Shown here: piece by piece, positions 26,403 to 36,102 of the stretch
Layout of the letters: each line of letters begins with the position of its first letter
Position numbering within the stretch: position 1 is the stretch's first letter
Source of the DNA: a virus
Strand: one strand, 5' to 3'
Length of the DNA: 56,349 nucleotides
IMG/VR virus record: IMGVR_UViG_3300043122_000093
Coordinates: 1 to 56,349 of that record
Position numbers and translations under genes: made by a program
Notes under the pieces: model-generated
Told to the model about the DNA's origin: nothing
The model's database searches: none
The model's input: only the letters and a program-made list of their open reading frames with translations

Positions 26403-27319
26403 TATTGTAACCTCACTGCCATAAAACTTCTTCCACCAGTATTTAAACCCTCTTGAGCTATTAAGTAATTTACTCCGTCAATCATAATAATTGACTCTGA
26501 TACTTGATTAAGCCCTGGGGGATAAAATACTCCATCTAATTCCCCAAATACTGCATTTTTATAGTAATCCCTACCAGATGAATCCCCATAGTCCCTAGAA
26601 CAAAGCACATAAGGAAAAACATAAGATTCACCACTATCATAAGGCACAAGAAGTCCTAAAAATTCTTCACAAGAACTATCATACAAGGAGGCTTCTCTAG
26701 GGAAGCAGAAAAAATCGAAGTTAGAAGTATCTTCATTATCATACCCTAGCCAACTATTATCGGGGGTATACAACCAAGCATTATTTTCGGAAGTATTTCG
26801 ATAAGTAAAACAGGTACCGGCAGTACTTGTATAAGATAATGGTGCATCATATTCTGCCCCTATAAGTAAAGGGAGAGGATACTGCGAAGGGGTGGCATAT
26901 GGATGAAATTTTCCTAAATAACACGAGCGCATCCCTGTGTTTACTTTTGCGAATACCATCACTCTTTGACCGTTAGCTACGAACCAATAAGGGGTATCAT
27001 TATTCCAGAAAGCAGTATATACATCATAGGGGGTGGTGCCAGGTGACTGGCCCCACCCATCAGTATCTCTCCAACCGGCAGAACCTCTAAATGCCCAACA
27101 GTAATAATTACTAGATATATTTTGCAGAGTTCTAATCTGAATATAGATATTCTCAGTTCCTGTTAATCCAGGAGCTCTAAAATACCTAGTAGTCCCATCT
27201 TTCTTTAAAAGTTGCCATTGCTCCCCCGTACTTACTAGATCAACATTAGTGGTTAAAAATACCTCTAATCTATCCAACAAGTCTAGGTAGTCAGTGGCTA
27301 TACCGATTTCTACAGCCAT
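26402..27319 (-). CDS. virion structural protein, paralogue of the downstream gene
   Basis: 305-aa beta-rich protein starting one base inside the tape measure stop. The N-terminal helix-strand layout (DYLDLLDRLEVFLTTN...GEQWQLLKK) matches the neighbour at 25464-26402. Phrases such as YYCWAFRGSAGW and FFCFPREASLYDSS suggest a surface-exposed beta domain. Likely a minor tail protein; no catalytic motif seen. Confidence 0.65.
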   Translation of the reverse strand: MAVEIGIATDYLDLLDRLEVFLTTNVDLVSTGEQWQLLKKDGTTRYFRAPGLTGTENIYIQIRTLQNISSNYYCWAFRGSAGWRDTDGWGQSPGTTPYDVYTAFWNNDTPYWFVANGQRVMVFAKVNTGMRSCYLGKFHPYATPSQYPLPLLIGAEYDAPLSYTSTAGTCFTYRNTSENNAWLYTPDNSWLGYDNEDTSNFDFFCFPREASLYDSSCEEFLGLLVPYDSGESYVFPYVLCSRDYGDSSGRDYYKNAVFGELDGVFYPPGLNQVSESIIMIDGVNYLIAQEGLNTGGRSFMAVRLQ

Positions 27320-30300
27320 TAAATTGCTCCTTTGTTTCTGCGAACTATGTTAACAATAGCATTTTCACCATCCGCAGTAGAAATATAATCAGATACGATG
27401 CTAGGGTCTAAAACATTAATAATATTAGGTGAGCCACTGGTAGGTTCTTTTTTAGTACTTTCCTTATTCTCAGGGTACTCACTAATATTTTTAATATTAG
27501 TATTAGTTACATTTTGAGTAGTTGAGCTACCCCTTATTAGTCCCCCAACGGCGTATTTTTGTTCTGATACCGATAACTGACGATTATTTAATTTATTCAT
27601 AAAGTCACTGCCATAATAATCTACAGTGTCTCGACTCATCATGTACTCCCCAGGGGTAGCTGCAATCGTGACATTGTCAGCTTTGCGACCTCTTTTCAAG
27701 CCTTGAATCTCACCACCCTCAGCGTATGCAGGTTGCTGTTGTTTGATAGCTGCTACTTGAGCCATACCTGAAGCAATAGCCGCTGCTGCAGCTGCAGCAC
27801 CCAACGCAGGCCCAACATAAGGAATACTAGCCATAGATGAGAAAGCTTTGGTTGCACTGTTATATGTACTAACAGTCGCTTCTACAATAGCAAAGGCTTT
27901 ATAAGCTTCCCAAGCCTTTCGGTTTTCAATTAATCCGGCATCCATTATACTTTTAATTGAAGCTGCCATACTACCAGCGAAGGAACCAACAGCTGAAGTT
28001 CTAGCGTTAAATAAGGCTTCAGATTGTTCCGCATAAAGCCTTTCACGCTCTAGAGCTTGTTCCTGTTGAACCATTTCCATTTCAGCCCTAGATGCCCCAT
28101 ACTCTTCTAGTAGTTGGAGTTGTCTAGCATGTTGTTCTTTCATTGCGATAATCTGAGGCTGCTCATCAACAGATTTAAATAGTGCTTGTCCCTGGAATAA
28201 GGTATCCTCATCAGGAGCTGACCCTTTAATAGTTGCTCTCATTTCTTCAGGGTCTCTAATACCTTGGCGAGTAGTCTCTATTTTAGACATAGCAGATTCA
28301 TACTCTGGGGTACCAGGTTTTAAGTTTTCTTTCACTTTCTTTGCAATACTATCAAGTTCCTTAGTTTTCTTAATAGAATCAACAATAGCTGAAGTGAGGT
28401 CATTAGAAGCCCCAATACTATCAAGCGAAGAGGAAAGAGCAGTAGATATTGACGAATCAAGGCCATCTAAACTATCTGTAATCTTAGTTACAGTATCCTC
28501 ATACTCGCCAACTAGTTTTCTTTCTTCTATTTCTAAGTTATTAATAGCAGTTTTAGTTTGTAAATCAAGCGCCCTAGTTTGGGCTTCTCTAGCACTCTCT
28601 AAAGTATCTAAATATGAGGTATCTAAGGTGCCGTTAGCTTCAATATTTAATAACTTAAATTTATGAGCGAGTAAGTCATACTCTGCATCAATCATACCCT
28701 TTTTAATCTTAGCTTCTTGGGTAATTGTAGCAATACGCTCTTCTTTTATCTCCCTAAAAACATCTAACTCTTGATAAACAGCCAGTCCTGTACCGCCTGC
28801 ATCAATAGTAGCTGCACTTAATCGATACTCTAGTAGTGCATTTAGGCGTTCTCTCGTTGCAGAAGCTAATTTGTCTTCTGCCCCTAATTGAAGCTGTCTA
28901 ATATTTAATAAAGCTTTTTCTTTTGCAAGAAGTTTATCACTATTATCACTTAGTTTTCTACTTATTTCGCTTCTTTCAGCTACAAGCTCTTTTATTTTTC
29001 TTGCAGTATCTTCCGAAGCTTCCTCTAGTCTCAAAATCTTTAATTTACTGTCAACCAGAGAACGTTGTTCTAAGAGCATTTTATCCTGTATTGAAAAATA
29101 TTCCCCAATACTTGAAACATCATACTCCATAGACTTTTTTAAATCTTTTAACTGGTTTTTATAAATCTTTACTTGATAGCCAGATTCTGCAGTTGCTTCT
29201 GAAGTACTTTTCCATAATGCTAATAAAGCGGAAAGCCCTTCATACATATCGCCATTCTCAGATAGCTCTTTTGCAGCAGATTTTAAATTATCACTAAGTT
29301 TAGAAACTAGAGCTCTTTCATGCTCTTCACTAACGTCTTTAAAGCTATTTACGATTGACTCTAAGTTTGAAATAGTTTCTTGGAAAGGGGCTTTATCAAT
29401 GTCTAATGCAGATTCTATAGAATACCCATAGTTCTCTGCAGACTCAGCTAAACTATCAAGGTTACCTTTAGCTGCTACTAAATCTCTGTTTAAAGCGAGT
29501 GCATACTCTACTAATAATTTTTTATTTTCATCTGAAATTAGTGGGTCTTCTAGGGCTTCAGAAATACTGCGTAAAGCTGTAATATCACCTTTTAAAGCCG
29601 TAGCTAAAGCACTACTAGAAGATTCCACGCTAATGATTGCGGAATCTATAACTTTCCTGATAGCAGTAATAGCAGAAGTACTATACGCTTCTAAATTTTT
29701 TGTCTCTTTACGAATTTCTGCCAGTTGTTGCGCGTATAGAAAAGCCCAGTTAGACCCAAATAGTTTAGTATGTTTATTAATTATATCTTGTGCATCATCT
29801 CCACCCTTTTTCAAGATTTCAATTTCCTGGGTAGTTAAATGTTCTGCATATTTAAGTAACTTCTCTCTCTGCTCTACTGTAGCTTCTAAGTCTTGTTCCC
29901 GTTCGGCTTCTACTATTTTAGAGATTCCAGAAGTAATTTGATTTAAAATACCCACCTGAGTATTTAAGGTAGCAATATATCTATCTACAGAACCTTCGGC
30001 TAAGGTGTTAAGCTTGTCCTGAAGTTGGCTTGCTGCCTCATCGATATCTTTAAAGCTATCGACTATTTCTGAGGCGGTTTTAGTTAGTTTATCTGGTTTT
30101 GTTAACCACTTAAAAGCACTATAAAGAGCAGAACCTGCTGAAATTGCCAAACCAATGAGAGGCATCGCAGACAGCAAGGCGGTGCCAAAAGCTTTCACGC
30201 TTACAGTCGCGGCGTACCACACAATTTTTACTCTACCCATAATTCCAATTGAAAGATTTTGTGCTGCAGCATTCGCATATATTCTTGCAGTATTAGCATC

Positions 30301-31656
30301 TATAGCTGCTGATACACTTCTTATAGTACCACGCAAAGATAAACGTTGTGCATTTTCTAGTGCAGCTATTTCAATACCCTTAATCTGGGCTTTTTGGGAG
30401 TGAGTATAGGATTGTACATATACCGTACGCGCTCGTTCTACTTCTCTTAGATTTTCCTTAGATTTAGCAATAGACTCATTAGATCTAGTTTGTACTTTCT
30501 CTTGTTCAGCTAAAGTTCTAGTGTAGGTAGCAATTGATTTATCTAAGGATCTTAATCCTTTTACATACTGCTCCTCTGAAATTACCCCATCTTTGAATTC
30601 ATCACTAAGTCGCCTAAACCCTTCTGGTAATACTTTAGTAATTTCTAAGGCTTTAAGGCTTTCCTGTGAAGTTTTTGATAGCGCAGCGGCTGCCTCCTCA
30701 GAAGCTTCAGCCGCTTTATACAGCCCAGGTACCATTTGTCTAGTAACCGAAGCACCAAGTACCGTAATAGCTCCAATCAAAGCACCTTGGTTTCCTGAAA
30801 GTAAGGATATTAAAGGAGAAAGACCTCTATTAATTAATTCTAAAAAAGACTTGGTAAGGTCATCAAAAGATGCTGCTAATTTAGCGAAAGGACTAATCTC
30901 TATCTCTTTAGAGATAGATGAGAATTTATCCGTCCCTTGTTCTATAATGGCATTAGTGAAAGCCATTCTACGCTCAAACTGACTTAAATCCCCTGCAGTT
31001 TTCCCTAAAGTTTGGGCATAACTTTCAGTGGCGTCATCAAGCCTTACCATAATTCCTAATTCATCGAGAATTTCAGGCTCTAACTTGGTGGCACCACGTA
31101 CTAGACGATCCATTGCATCGCCCATATCTCTACCAAGTGCTACGGAGGCTCCTTTTGCTACCTTAGTTAAGTCTTCTAACTGACCTGTGGAAAAGCCAGA
31201 ACTAATACCTAAAGCCACGCTCTCCATAGCTTGGGCAGTAGATATACCGTACCCGGAGATTTCCTTAAGCTGCTCCGCAACGTAAGGTAGGTTAGCCCCA
31301 GCTGCTCTTCCTACATAACTCAACCCTTCGGCAAGTTGTGTAACTTCAGCTGCCCTACTTAATGCATGAAAGCCAGCGGATAGAGCGAAGATATTTGCAG
31401 CTAAACTAGCGTAAGCAGGAACGAGAGTGCCCCCTAAAGTTTGAGCCTGCTTGGCAAAAGCTTTAGTACTGTTAGATGTTAGTCCCGCAACACCCTTTTC
31501 CTGCTTACTGTAATTATTTTTGGTCTTATTATGGGAATTTTGGGCATTAGAGGCTTTTTCTATAGCTGAGGTATATACTTTTACCCCTGAAGTGGCTTGC
31601 TTAAGAGAGCCCTTATCATCAATTATAAGTTGTATATTAATAGCATTATCTGCCAT
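27319..31656 (-). CDS. tape measure protein
   Basis: 1445-aa protein, the longest of the window, which sets tail length and is ejected into the host envelope. It is mostly alpha-helical and coiled-coil, with hydrophobic segments near residues ~70-95, ~480-515 (AFGTALLSAMPLIGLAISAGSALYSAF, split here) and ~1280-1300 (an alanine-rich PYVGPALGAAAAAAAIASG). The last ~100 residues (YAEGGEIQG, TPGEYMMSRD) are typical of tape measure C-termini. At about 1.5 angstrom per residue the tail would be near 215 nm, by the usual rule. Follows the tail chaperones as expected. Confidence 0.92.
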   Translation of the reverse strand: MADNAINIQLIIDDKGSLKQATSGVKVYTSAIEKASNAQNSHNKTKNNYSKQEKGVAGLTSNSTKAFAKQAQTLGGTLVPAYASLAANIFALSAGFHALSRAAEVTQLAEGLSYVGRAAGANLPYVAEQLKEISGYGISTAQAMESVALGISSGFSTGQLEDLTKVAKGASVALGRDMGDAMDRLVRGATKLEPEILDELGIMVRLDDATESYAQTLGKTAGDLSQFERRMAFTNAIIEQGTDKFSSISKEIEISPFAKLAASFDDLTKSFLELINRGLSPLISLLSGNQGALIGAITVLGASVTRQMVPGLYKAAEASEEAAAALSKTSQESLKALEITKVLPEGFRRLSDEFKDGVISEEQYVKGLRSLDKSIATYTRTLAEQEKVQTRSNESIAKSKENLREVERARTVYVQSYTHSQKAQIKGIEIAALENAQRLSLRGTIRSVSAAIDANTARIYANAAAQNLSIGIMGRVKIVWYAATVSVKAFGTALLSAMPLIGLAISAGSALYSAFKWLTKPDKLTKTASEIVDSFKDIDEAASQLQDKLNTLAEGSVDRYIATLNTQVGILNQITSGISKIVEAEREQDLEATVEQREKLLKYAEHLTTQEIEILKKGGDDAQDIINKHTKLFGSNWAFLYAQQLAEIRKETKNLEAYSTSAITAIRKVIDSAIISVESSSSALATALKGDITALRSISEALEDPLISDENKKLLVEYALALNRDLVAAKGNLDSLAESAENYGYSIESALDIDKAPFQETISNLESIVNSFKDVSEEHERALVSKLSDNLKSAAKELSENGDMYEGLSALLALWKSTSEATAESGYQVKIYKNQLKDLKKSMEYDVSSIGEYFSIQDKMLLEQRSLVDSKLKILRLEEASEDTARKIKELVAERSEISRKLSDNSDKLLAKEKALLNIRQLQLGAEDKLASATRERLNALLEYRLSAATIDAGGTGLAVYQELDVFREIKEERIATITQEAKIKKGMIDAEYDLLAHKFKLLNIEANGTLDTSYLDTLESAREAQTRALDLQTKTAINNLEIEERKLVGEYEDTVTKITDSLDGLDSSISTALSSSLDSIGASNDLTSAIVDSIKKTKELDSIAKKVKENLKPGTPEYESAMSKIETTRQGIRDPEEMRATIKGSAPDEDTLFQGQALFKSVDEQPQIIAMKEQHARQLQLLEEYGASRAEMEMVQQEQALERERLYAEQSEALFNARTSAVGSFAGSMAASIKSIMDAGLIENRKAWEAYKAFAIVEATVSTYNSATKAFSSMASIPYVGPALGAAAAAAAIASGMAQVAAIKQQQPAYAEGGEIQGLKRGRKADNVTIAATPGEYMMSRDTVDYYGSDFMNKLNNRQLSVSEQKYAVGGLIRGSSTTQNVTNTNIKNISEYPENKESTKKEPTSGSPNIINVLDPSIVSDYISTADGENAIVNIVRRNKGAI

Positions 31657-32041
31657 ACTTACCTCTTGCCTTCTTTAACTCCTTCTCCATATCATCTGAA
31701 GATTTCTTAATCATTCTTGAGTCTAGCCACGAGATAATATCTATAATAAGTTCTTTATCTATTGATCCCGCATGTAAATCTAAGAGAGTTGGTAAATTAT
31801 TAAAAAATTTACCAACATACCCTATATTAGCTTGTACATTGTCCCCTAGTAGATTATAAATCCTGAAAGCTATTTGAACCTCATAAGGAAAATCTTCTAT
31901 TTCCAAAGGCTCTTCTTCAGGATCTACAGGGAGATTAAGTTGTTCACATATACTATAATACTTTTCTTTTGAAATATTAGAAAATAAGTCGCTAAAAAAC
32001 TTATTTAAATACTTAAAAAGTTTTTCTCTATTTTGAAGTAC
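31646..32041 (-). CDS. tail assembly chaperone, second part (GT-like, made by frameshift)
   Basis: This frame is open from just behind the first chaperone to TAG at 31646. From 32041 it reads VLQNREKLFKYLNKFF... and continues through EEEPLEIEDFPYEVQIAF to the end. No Shine-Dalgarno or ATG precedes it; a start at the TTG at 31906 would give 86 aa and lose the first ~45 residues. The layout equals the G-GT pair of siphophages, in which the extension appears only as a fusion to the first chaperone. The fusion would be ~262 aa. It overlaps the tape measure start by 11 bases. Confidence 0.72.
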   Translation of the reverse strand, partial: VLQNREKLFKYLNKFFSDLFSNISKEKYYSICEQLNLPVDPEEEPLEIEDFPYEVQIAFRIYNLLGDNVQANIGYVGKFFNNLPTLLDLHAGSIDKELIIDIISWLDSRMIKKSSDDMEKELKKARGKYGR

Positions 32042-32050
32042 GAAAATATT
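32028..32050 (-). promoter_or_regulatory. candidate +1 programmed frameshift window
   Basis: The first frame ends TAT TTT CGT ACT TCA AAA TAG. The extension frame is +1 (equally -2), and has its own stop at 32051-32053, so any shift must occur in these 23 bases. TTT.C at 32045-32042 lets tRNA-Phe re-pair from UUU to UUC with a +1 slip. A -1 slip would not reach the frame. Confidence 0.6.
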
Positions 32051-32435
32051 CTAGGTCGAATACTACCTCATTAATAAACTGGTCGAACTCAGTAGAGTTC
32101 GCTATTAAAAGTTCCGCGTTTGATGGAGAGTATTCCAACTCATCATCCAAATCACGACCTTCAGTGTCGATTAGAATCAGATTCTCAAGGTTTCTAAGAG
32201 TCAGGCCTTTCCAATTTTTAATTGTAGCAGCTGAAAACTCTTTAATAAACTTATCTTCATTAAGCTGTTCTGTTAGTTGTTTAGTTTTACGGTCAAACTT
32301 TTGGGTGATACACCGCTTACGTAGGTCAATAAGCTCTTTACGAGATAGGTTTGCTACCTCTACCGAAAATCCTGGCAGGCCGGTGAAATCTACCCATGCG
32401 GTTTTGCTGTCAACAATTAAATCTTTTAGTTCCAT
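32028..32435 (-). CDS. tail assembly chaperone, first part (gpG-like)
   Basis: 135-aa helical, charged protein between tail tube and tape measure, the invariant place of tail chaperones. These bind the tape measure during tail polymerisation and are absent from the virion. N-terminal strand region AWVDFTGLPGFSVEVANLSR then helices. ATG with a weak AAAAGGAG upstream, first gene after the promoter at 32497. Read-through by frameshift near its end gives the extended chaperone. Confidence 0.8.
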   Translation of the reverse strand: MELKDLIVDSKTAWVDFTGLPGFSVEVANLSRKELIDLRKRCITQKFDRKTKQLTEQLNEDKFIKEFSAATIKNWKGLTLRNLENLILIDTEGRDLDDELEYSPSNAELLIANSTEFDQFINEVVFDLEYFRTSK

Positions 32436-32496
32436 TTTGTTACTCCTTTTGTTAAAATAAAATTTTTGCAGAGACCAATTCCCTACTATCTATTAT

Positions 32497-32525
32497 AGTA
32501 TAACTAGATACCTAAGATATGTCAA
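32497..32525 (-). promoter_or_regulatory. sigma70-type promoter for tail chaperone / tape measure operon
   Basis: On the minus strand TTGACA (32525-32520), 17-base spacer, TATACT (32502-32497). It lies just after the terminator of the tail tube gene, giving the tail assembly genes their own transcript. Confidence 0.75.
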
Positions 32526-32550
32526 GAATAAAATTTGGTTTGGTGTAAAT

Positions 32551-32586
32551 AAAAAATCCACTAAGCAAACACTTAGTGGATTTTTT
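32551..32586. terminator. bidirectional-type terminator after tail tube gene
   Basis: 15-bp perfect arms (AAAAAATCCACTAAG / CTTAGTGGATTTTTT), 6-base loop, T-runs both ways. It isolates high expression of the tail tube gene from the tail assembly genes. Confidence 0.9.
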
Positions 32587-32602
32587 ATTAGGTAACGACT
32601 AT

Positions 32603-33730
32603 TTAGTATTCGATTCCGGTGTATACAATAGAGGCTTCGTCCGCCTGGTCAATGGTACTAGGTAGAGCATGGAAGTTAGTCTCAACTGCAATTACATCGT
32701 CAATAGAGTGGCTAGGAACCTCTAAGTGACATTTAGGGAAAGTAAACTGAACTTTAGGAGCCACAGCTCCCCCAACAGAGAACTCTAAACTAAACTGGTT
32801 AGTTACTTTATCTGTAGCTGAGATTATATCTTCGAAAAGGTCTCCAGTACTACCAATGGCCGAGTTCAGATAAGCAGTAAAGTTACCAGAAACTGATCTA
32901 GCCCCAGTTACGTGACCTAATGGCTGAGATACTTGGCAAAGTAGTTCAGGAGTTAAGAATGTAATATTGTTCTCAAAAGTAATATTTCCCCCGGTAAGAA
33001 CAACGTTGTATACTCCATCGTTGTTAGCTCCTGGGAATGCAATTGTATCCGCAGCAGTAACATTGAGTGAAGTTAGTCGATTACGTAAGAAGTTGGAGGT
33101 AGCAGTTGCTGCTTCAGTTATAGTTGGAGTAGGTAGTGTAGCCCCCTCTTCAATAATAGAAGCTTGCCCTGACCAGTTAAGAGTTGCAATTCCTTCAATA
33201 TCGAAATCAATACTTACACTGCCTAGAACGCAGTCTTTTAGACGATAGATAGTTGGAGTTCCGTCAGCCGCACAGGCTCCCATACCAAAAACGATATCAA
33301 ATGTACCTAGCTGGGTTTTATTAGAACCAGAGAAATCAATAGTCATTTCAGTAGCAGTTGAAGAAACCCCTTCTGTCCACCCAGTATCCGGTGTATAACT
33401 ATTGATAGCAACGAAGTTTGCCCAAAGAGCTTCCTCGATTGCATGGTGGTCTGCAGAAGTGGTCTCCCATCCATCTGTAGCACCAGGGGCTGCGACGAAC
33501 GGTCTCATATAAGTTGAAAAACTAAATTCTGCTGGAGCATAGCTGTCTGTGAACATCTGTCTAGCACGTCTAGATGTTCCATCCTGCGCTGCTGCCTCGT
33601 TAAGAGTAATTTCTGATGTATTAGTAGCTTGTGAATAACTAAAATCGTTGAGCACAGGTAATGCCCAAACATTAGTACCCTGTTCAATAAATACTTTCGT
33701 ATCTCTACTAAAATAAAGTTGGTCTGCCAT
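32603..33730 (-). CDS. major tail tube protein
   Basis: 375-aa beta-rich protein. N-terminus LYFSRDTKVFIEQGTNVWALPVLNDF (shown in part), a sequence style common to tail tube monomers, followed by TSEITLNEA, a fold segment FSFSTYMRPF, and a second half with an Ig-like or sandwich domain (NGVYNVVL-like GVYNVVLTGGNITFEN). Placement between the terminator protein and chaperones, strong AGAGGAAAG upstream and a terminator right after fit a highly expressed tail tube. Longer than lambda gpV (246 aa), so an extra surface domain is likely. Confidence 0.85.
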   Translation of the reverse strand: MADQLYFSRDTKVFIEQGTNVWALPVLNDFSYSQATNTSEITLNEAAAQDGTSRRARQMFTDSYAPAEFSFSTYMRPFVAAPGATDGWETTSADHHAIEEALWANFVAINSYTPDTGWTEGVSSTATEMTIDFSGSNKTQLGTFDIVFGMGACAADGTPTIYRLKDCVLGSVSIDFDIEGIATLNWSGQASIIEEGATLPTPTITEAATATSNFLRNRLTSLNVTAADTIAFPGANNDGVYNVVLTGGNITFENNITFLTPELLCQVSQPLGHVTGARSVSGNFTAYLNSAIGSTGDLFEDIISATDKVTNQFSLEFSVGGAVAPKVQFTFPKCHLEVPSHSIDDVIAVETNFHALPSTIDQADEASIVYTGIEY

Positions 33731-33761
33731 TTTCTTTCCTCTCTAATTACTGATATATTTA

Positions 33762-34217
33762 TCAGTACCTAATCTCACAAGTGACTTCTCCAACCCCTAA
33801 GGGCTCTAGAACACCTTCATCTGTTTCGATTGAGATTATTGATATTTGCTGTGTTGTTTGAGAAGTTCCTTGTCTATCTTTATAGACTAACCGACTTTTC
33901 TCTTCTAACACAGTCTCTACATCTTCTATAAGACCTTCTAAAGCTAAAACTGCATCTTCTTCATTAACATAGCATCGTACAGTTACATTTAAGAATCTAT
34001 CTTTATACCCAGCTCCTTGGTACTCCCTAGTCTCAGCTCCGGCGCTTAGATGAATTGCTGGGAATACTTCTACCTCATCCCAAAATTTAAGGCGGGGGGA
34101 TACTTGCCCATCAATATCTGTGTTGTAATTACCAGACCCGTCAATGGCTTTTAATTCTTCAGCTAAAGCGTAAACTATTGCCATCCGCCTACTTGTATAT
34201 TCTCTAGTAACTTCCAT
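33762..34217 (-). CDS. tail terminator / tail completion protein (gpU-like)
   Basis: 151-aa alpha/beta protein: EYTSRRMAIVYALAEELKAI helix, then LKFWDEVEVFPAIHLSAG, RFLNVTVRCYV and a long helix AVLALEGLIEDVETVLEE. This strand-helix order fits tail terminator proteins that cap the tube at the head end. Position immediately before the tail tube gene agrees. Overlaps the preceding gene's stop by 1 base. Confidence 0.7.
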   Translation of the reverse strand: MEVTREYTSRRMAIVYALAEELKAIDGSGNYNTDIDGQVSPRLKFWDEVEVFPAIHLSAGAETREYQGAGYKDRFLNVTVRCYVNEEDAVLALEGLIEDVETVLEEKSRLVYKDRQGTSQTTQQISIISIETDEGVLEPLGVGEVTCEIRY

Positions 34218-35476
34218 TATAACCTCTTTGTGTAGAATCTTGTTTTGACGATATCTGTAGCTAACTCTCTAATAGATTTATCAATAATTTTTCTTGGGTC
34301 TCTTTGGGGAGTAGCTAATCTAGGGCTCCCACCTGGGTACTCAAAAAGTTCATAAGGGGATCTTTGGTATGTGTAATGAATAGATAATCCTCTATTTTTA
34401 GTCTCGCGAACATCTAAAGCATAAACTGATTGAGCAAATCTACCTGTTCTATAGTTGAGGGCTGGGCTTCCCATATTGGAAGCTACCTGTCCTGGTAACC
34501 CCTTATTTAAATAGGTGAGAAATGCTACAACCCCTATTTTATTTTGCTGTGCTCCAAATCGTACCTGATTCTTAGCTTTACGTAAGTCTTGTTTAGAGAT
34601 TTTATCTTTACTAGACTTCTTGACTACTTGTTTGGCATCTTTTAAGTCATATACTCTGAAACCTTTTAAGTGGATATCAGGGTTCTGTCTTAATTTTTTC
34701 GTAGCCTCTGTAAGTATATGCTTTTCAACACTTTCATACACAGGCTCTTCAATGAAGTTATCAGCAGTATCACGTATTAGGTTATATAATTTAGTATTGA
34801 AATCCTTATCACGCTTACTTTCAGTACCTCTATTTGTTTTATAGTCTTTGTATGTAATTTTAGACACCACAGGCTTATTAGATTTACCGAGTTCTTTCAA
34901 CCCTGTAGCAATAGCAAGCTCAAATTTTTTTAACTCATCCCTACGTACCCCAGGCCTAGCTAAAAAATCCTGCTCGACTTGTTCCAGTATAGCTTTGTAG
35001 GCATTTTCCCCAATCTGGGAGCCTCCTTCATGTGATAAATCCAGAAAATCTTTTTTATTTTTCAGCTGTCCACCAGATTTAACTACTTTATTATTTGCTA
35101 AGGAACTATATGCCTTATTCTTAGCTGGGGCTAAAGTGTCAAAAATCCACCCATATACATTACTGTTCGCTGTAGGCCCAATAATTTTTACTGATATTGT
35201 ATCATTACTGTTCCCCGGCAGCGCCTCTACAATATACCCGTTAGTACTAGTTCGGGGGCGTAAAGCCCTCTGTATATCATTAAAAAAGGTATAGCATATT
35301 TTTGTAACTGAGGAACTTGCTTCTTGCAATCCTATGGCATTATATATTTGAGTTCTTAAAGCAGACTTATTTAGAGTAAATTCATGCACTGTTCTATCTG
35401 CCGTATAGCGTCTATAGAAATCTGTACTGGCAATCTTTTCTAAGTATAGATTAGCTAAAAACTTAATATTGCTCAT
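34217..35476 (-). CDS. neck / head-completion region protein
   Basis: 419-aa basic protein between the head-tail connector and tail terminator genes. The N-terminal half is helical; the C-terminal third (PALNYRTGRFAQSVYALDV, then SPYELFEYPGGSPR and DPRKIIDKSIRELATDIV) resembles tail-completion proteins of the HK97 gp10 type, which is here fused to an unusually long N-terminal part (those are ~110-180 aa). Probably the gp10-like connector. 4-base overlap (ATGA) with the upstream gene. Confidence 0.55.
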   Translation of the reverse strand: MSNIKFLANLYLEKIASTDFYRRYTADRTVHEFTLNKSALRTQIYNAIGLQEASSSVTKICYTFFNDIQRALRPRTSTNGYIVEALPGNSNDTISVKIIGPTANSNVYGWIFDTLAPAKNKAYSSLANNKVVKSGGQLKNKKDFLDLSHEGGSQIGENAYKAILEQVEQDFLARPGVRRDELKKFELAIATGLKELGKSNKPVVSKITYKDYKTNRGTESKRDKDFNTKLYNLIRDTADNFIEEPVYESVEKHILTEATKKLRQNPDIHLKGFRVYDLKDAKQVVKKSSKDKISKQDLRKAKNQVRFGAQQNKIGVVAFLTYLNKGLPGQVASNMGSPALNYRTGRFAQSVYALDVRETKNRGLSIHYTYQRSPYELFEYPGGSPRLATPQRDPRKIIDKSIRELATDIVKTRFYTKRL

Positions 35477-36048
35477 GTTATTTGCCTATACATATCAAGT
35501 ACCCGCTTTATGTGATCAGGGAAACCAATATTACTATCTAAGGTGCTAGAGCCTGCGTTTTTCATAGAACCACTTTTTAAGGTTCTTTGCAGTTTATACT
35601 CATCCTTTAAGTAGTATGCTACCAGGTCAATTAGAGCGAGTTTGAGGTCTTCTGGGGTATCTTGGTACCCTGCTTTATACGCGACACGTACAGAATTAAT
35701 ACCTTCAGGCCAAAACCCAAAAGTCTTTATAATACTATCTGTCCTGGGGTCTAGTTCAAAATTTGTAGGTTCAACTAAACTGTAACGTTCATTAGTATTA
35801 TAACGTTCATAAACTTCTACAATCTCTATTACTGGAATTTCCCCCAATTGAATAATCTGTTGAGCCCCATAGTATATAGAAAATGTTTCAGTGTAAGGTG
35901 TATTAACATAGTCAACAAAGGAATTACCACAATAGGTTTTGACAAGCTGACTTATGGATGGAATTAGCTGGTCTAAGCGCTCGTCTTCCTTCGTTCCTGT
36001 AATGGCTTTTGCTTGCTTATAGATATCTTCAGTTATTAAATCAGTCAT
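35473..36048 (-). CDS. head-tail connector (HK97 gp6-like adaptor)
   Basis: 191-aa protein with the layout of DNA-packaging adaptor proteins: N-terminal helices (DIYKQAKAITGTKEDERLDQLI, shown in part) with LDQLIPSISQLVKTYCGN, a beta hairpin region, INSVRVAYKAGYQDTPEDLKLALIDLVAYYL and a helical C-terminus. The AGY.(D/T)TPEDLK.A..DLV motif is typical of the family. It forms the ring under the portal. Follows the capsid gene. Confidence 0.8.
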   Translation of the reverse strand: MTDLITEDIYKQAKAITGTKEDERLDQLIPSISQLVKTYCGNSFVDYVNTPYTETFSIYYGAQQIIQLGEIPVIEIVEVYERYNTNERYSLVEPTNFELDPRTDSIIKTFGFWPEGINSVRVAYKAGYQDTPEDLKLALIDLVAYYLKDEYKLQRTLKSGSMKNAGSSTLDSNIGFPDHIKRVLDMYRQIT

Positions 36049-36065
36049 AAGTCAACTTGTAAAAA

Positions 36066-36089
36066 CCTAGGAGTCATAAGACTCCTAGG
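36066..36089 (-). terminator. terminator after capsid gene
   Basis: 10-bp arms CCTAGGAGTC / GACTCCTAGG with a 4-base loop; on the minus strand TTTTT follows directly. It lies between the capsid fusion gene and the connector gene and would boost capsid over connector mRNA. Confidence 0.85.
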
Positions 36090-36102
36090 CTCCCTTTATA
36101 TA

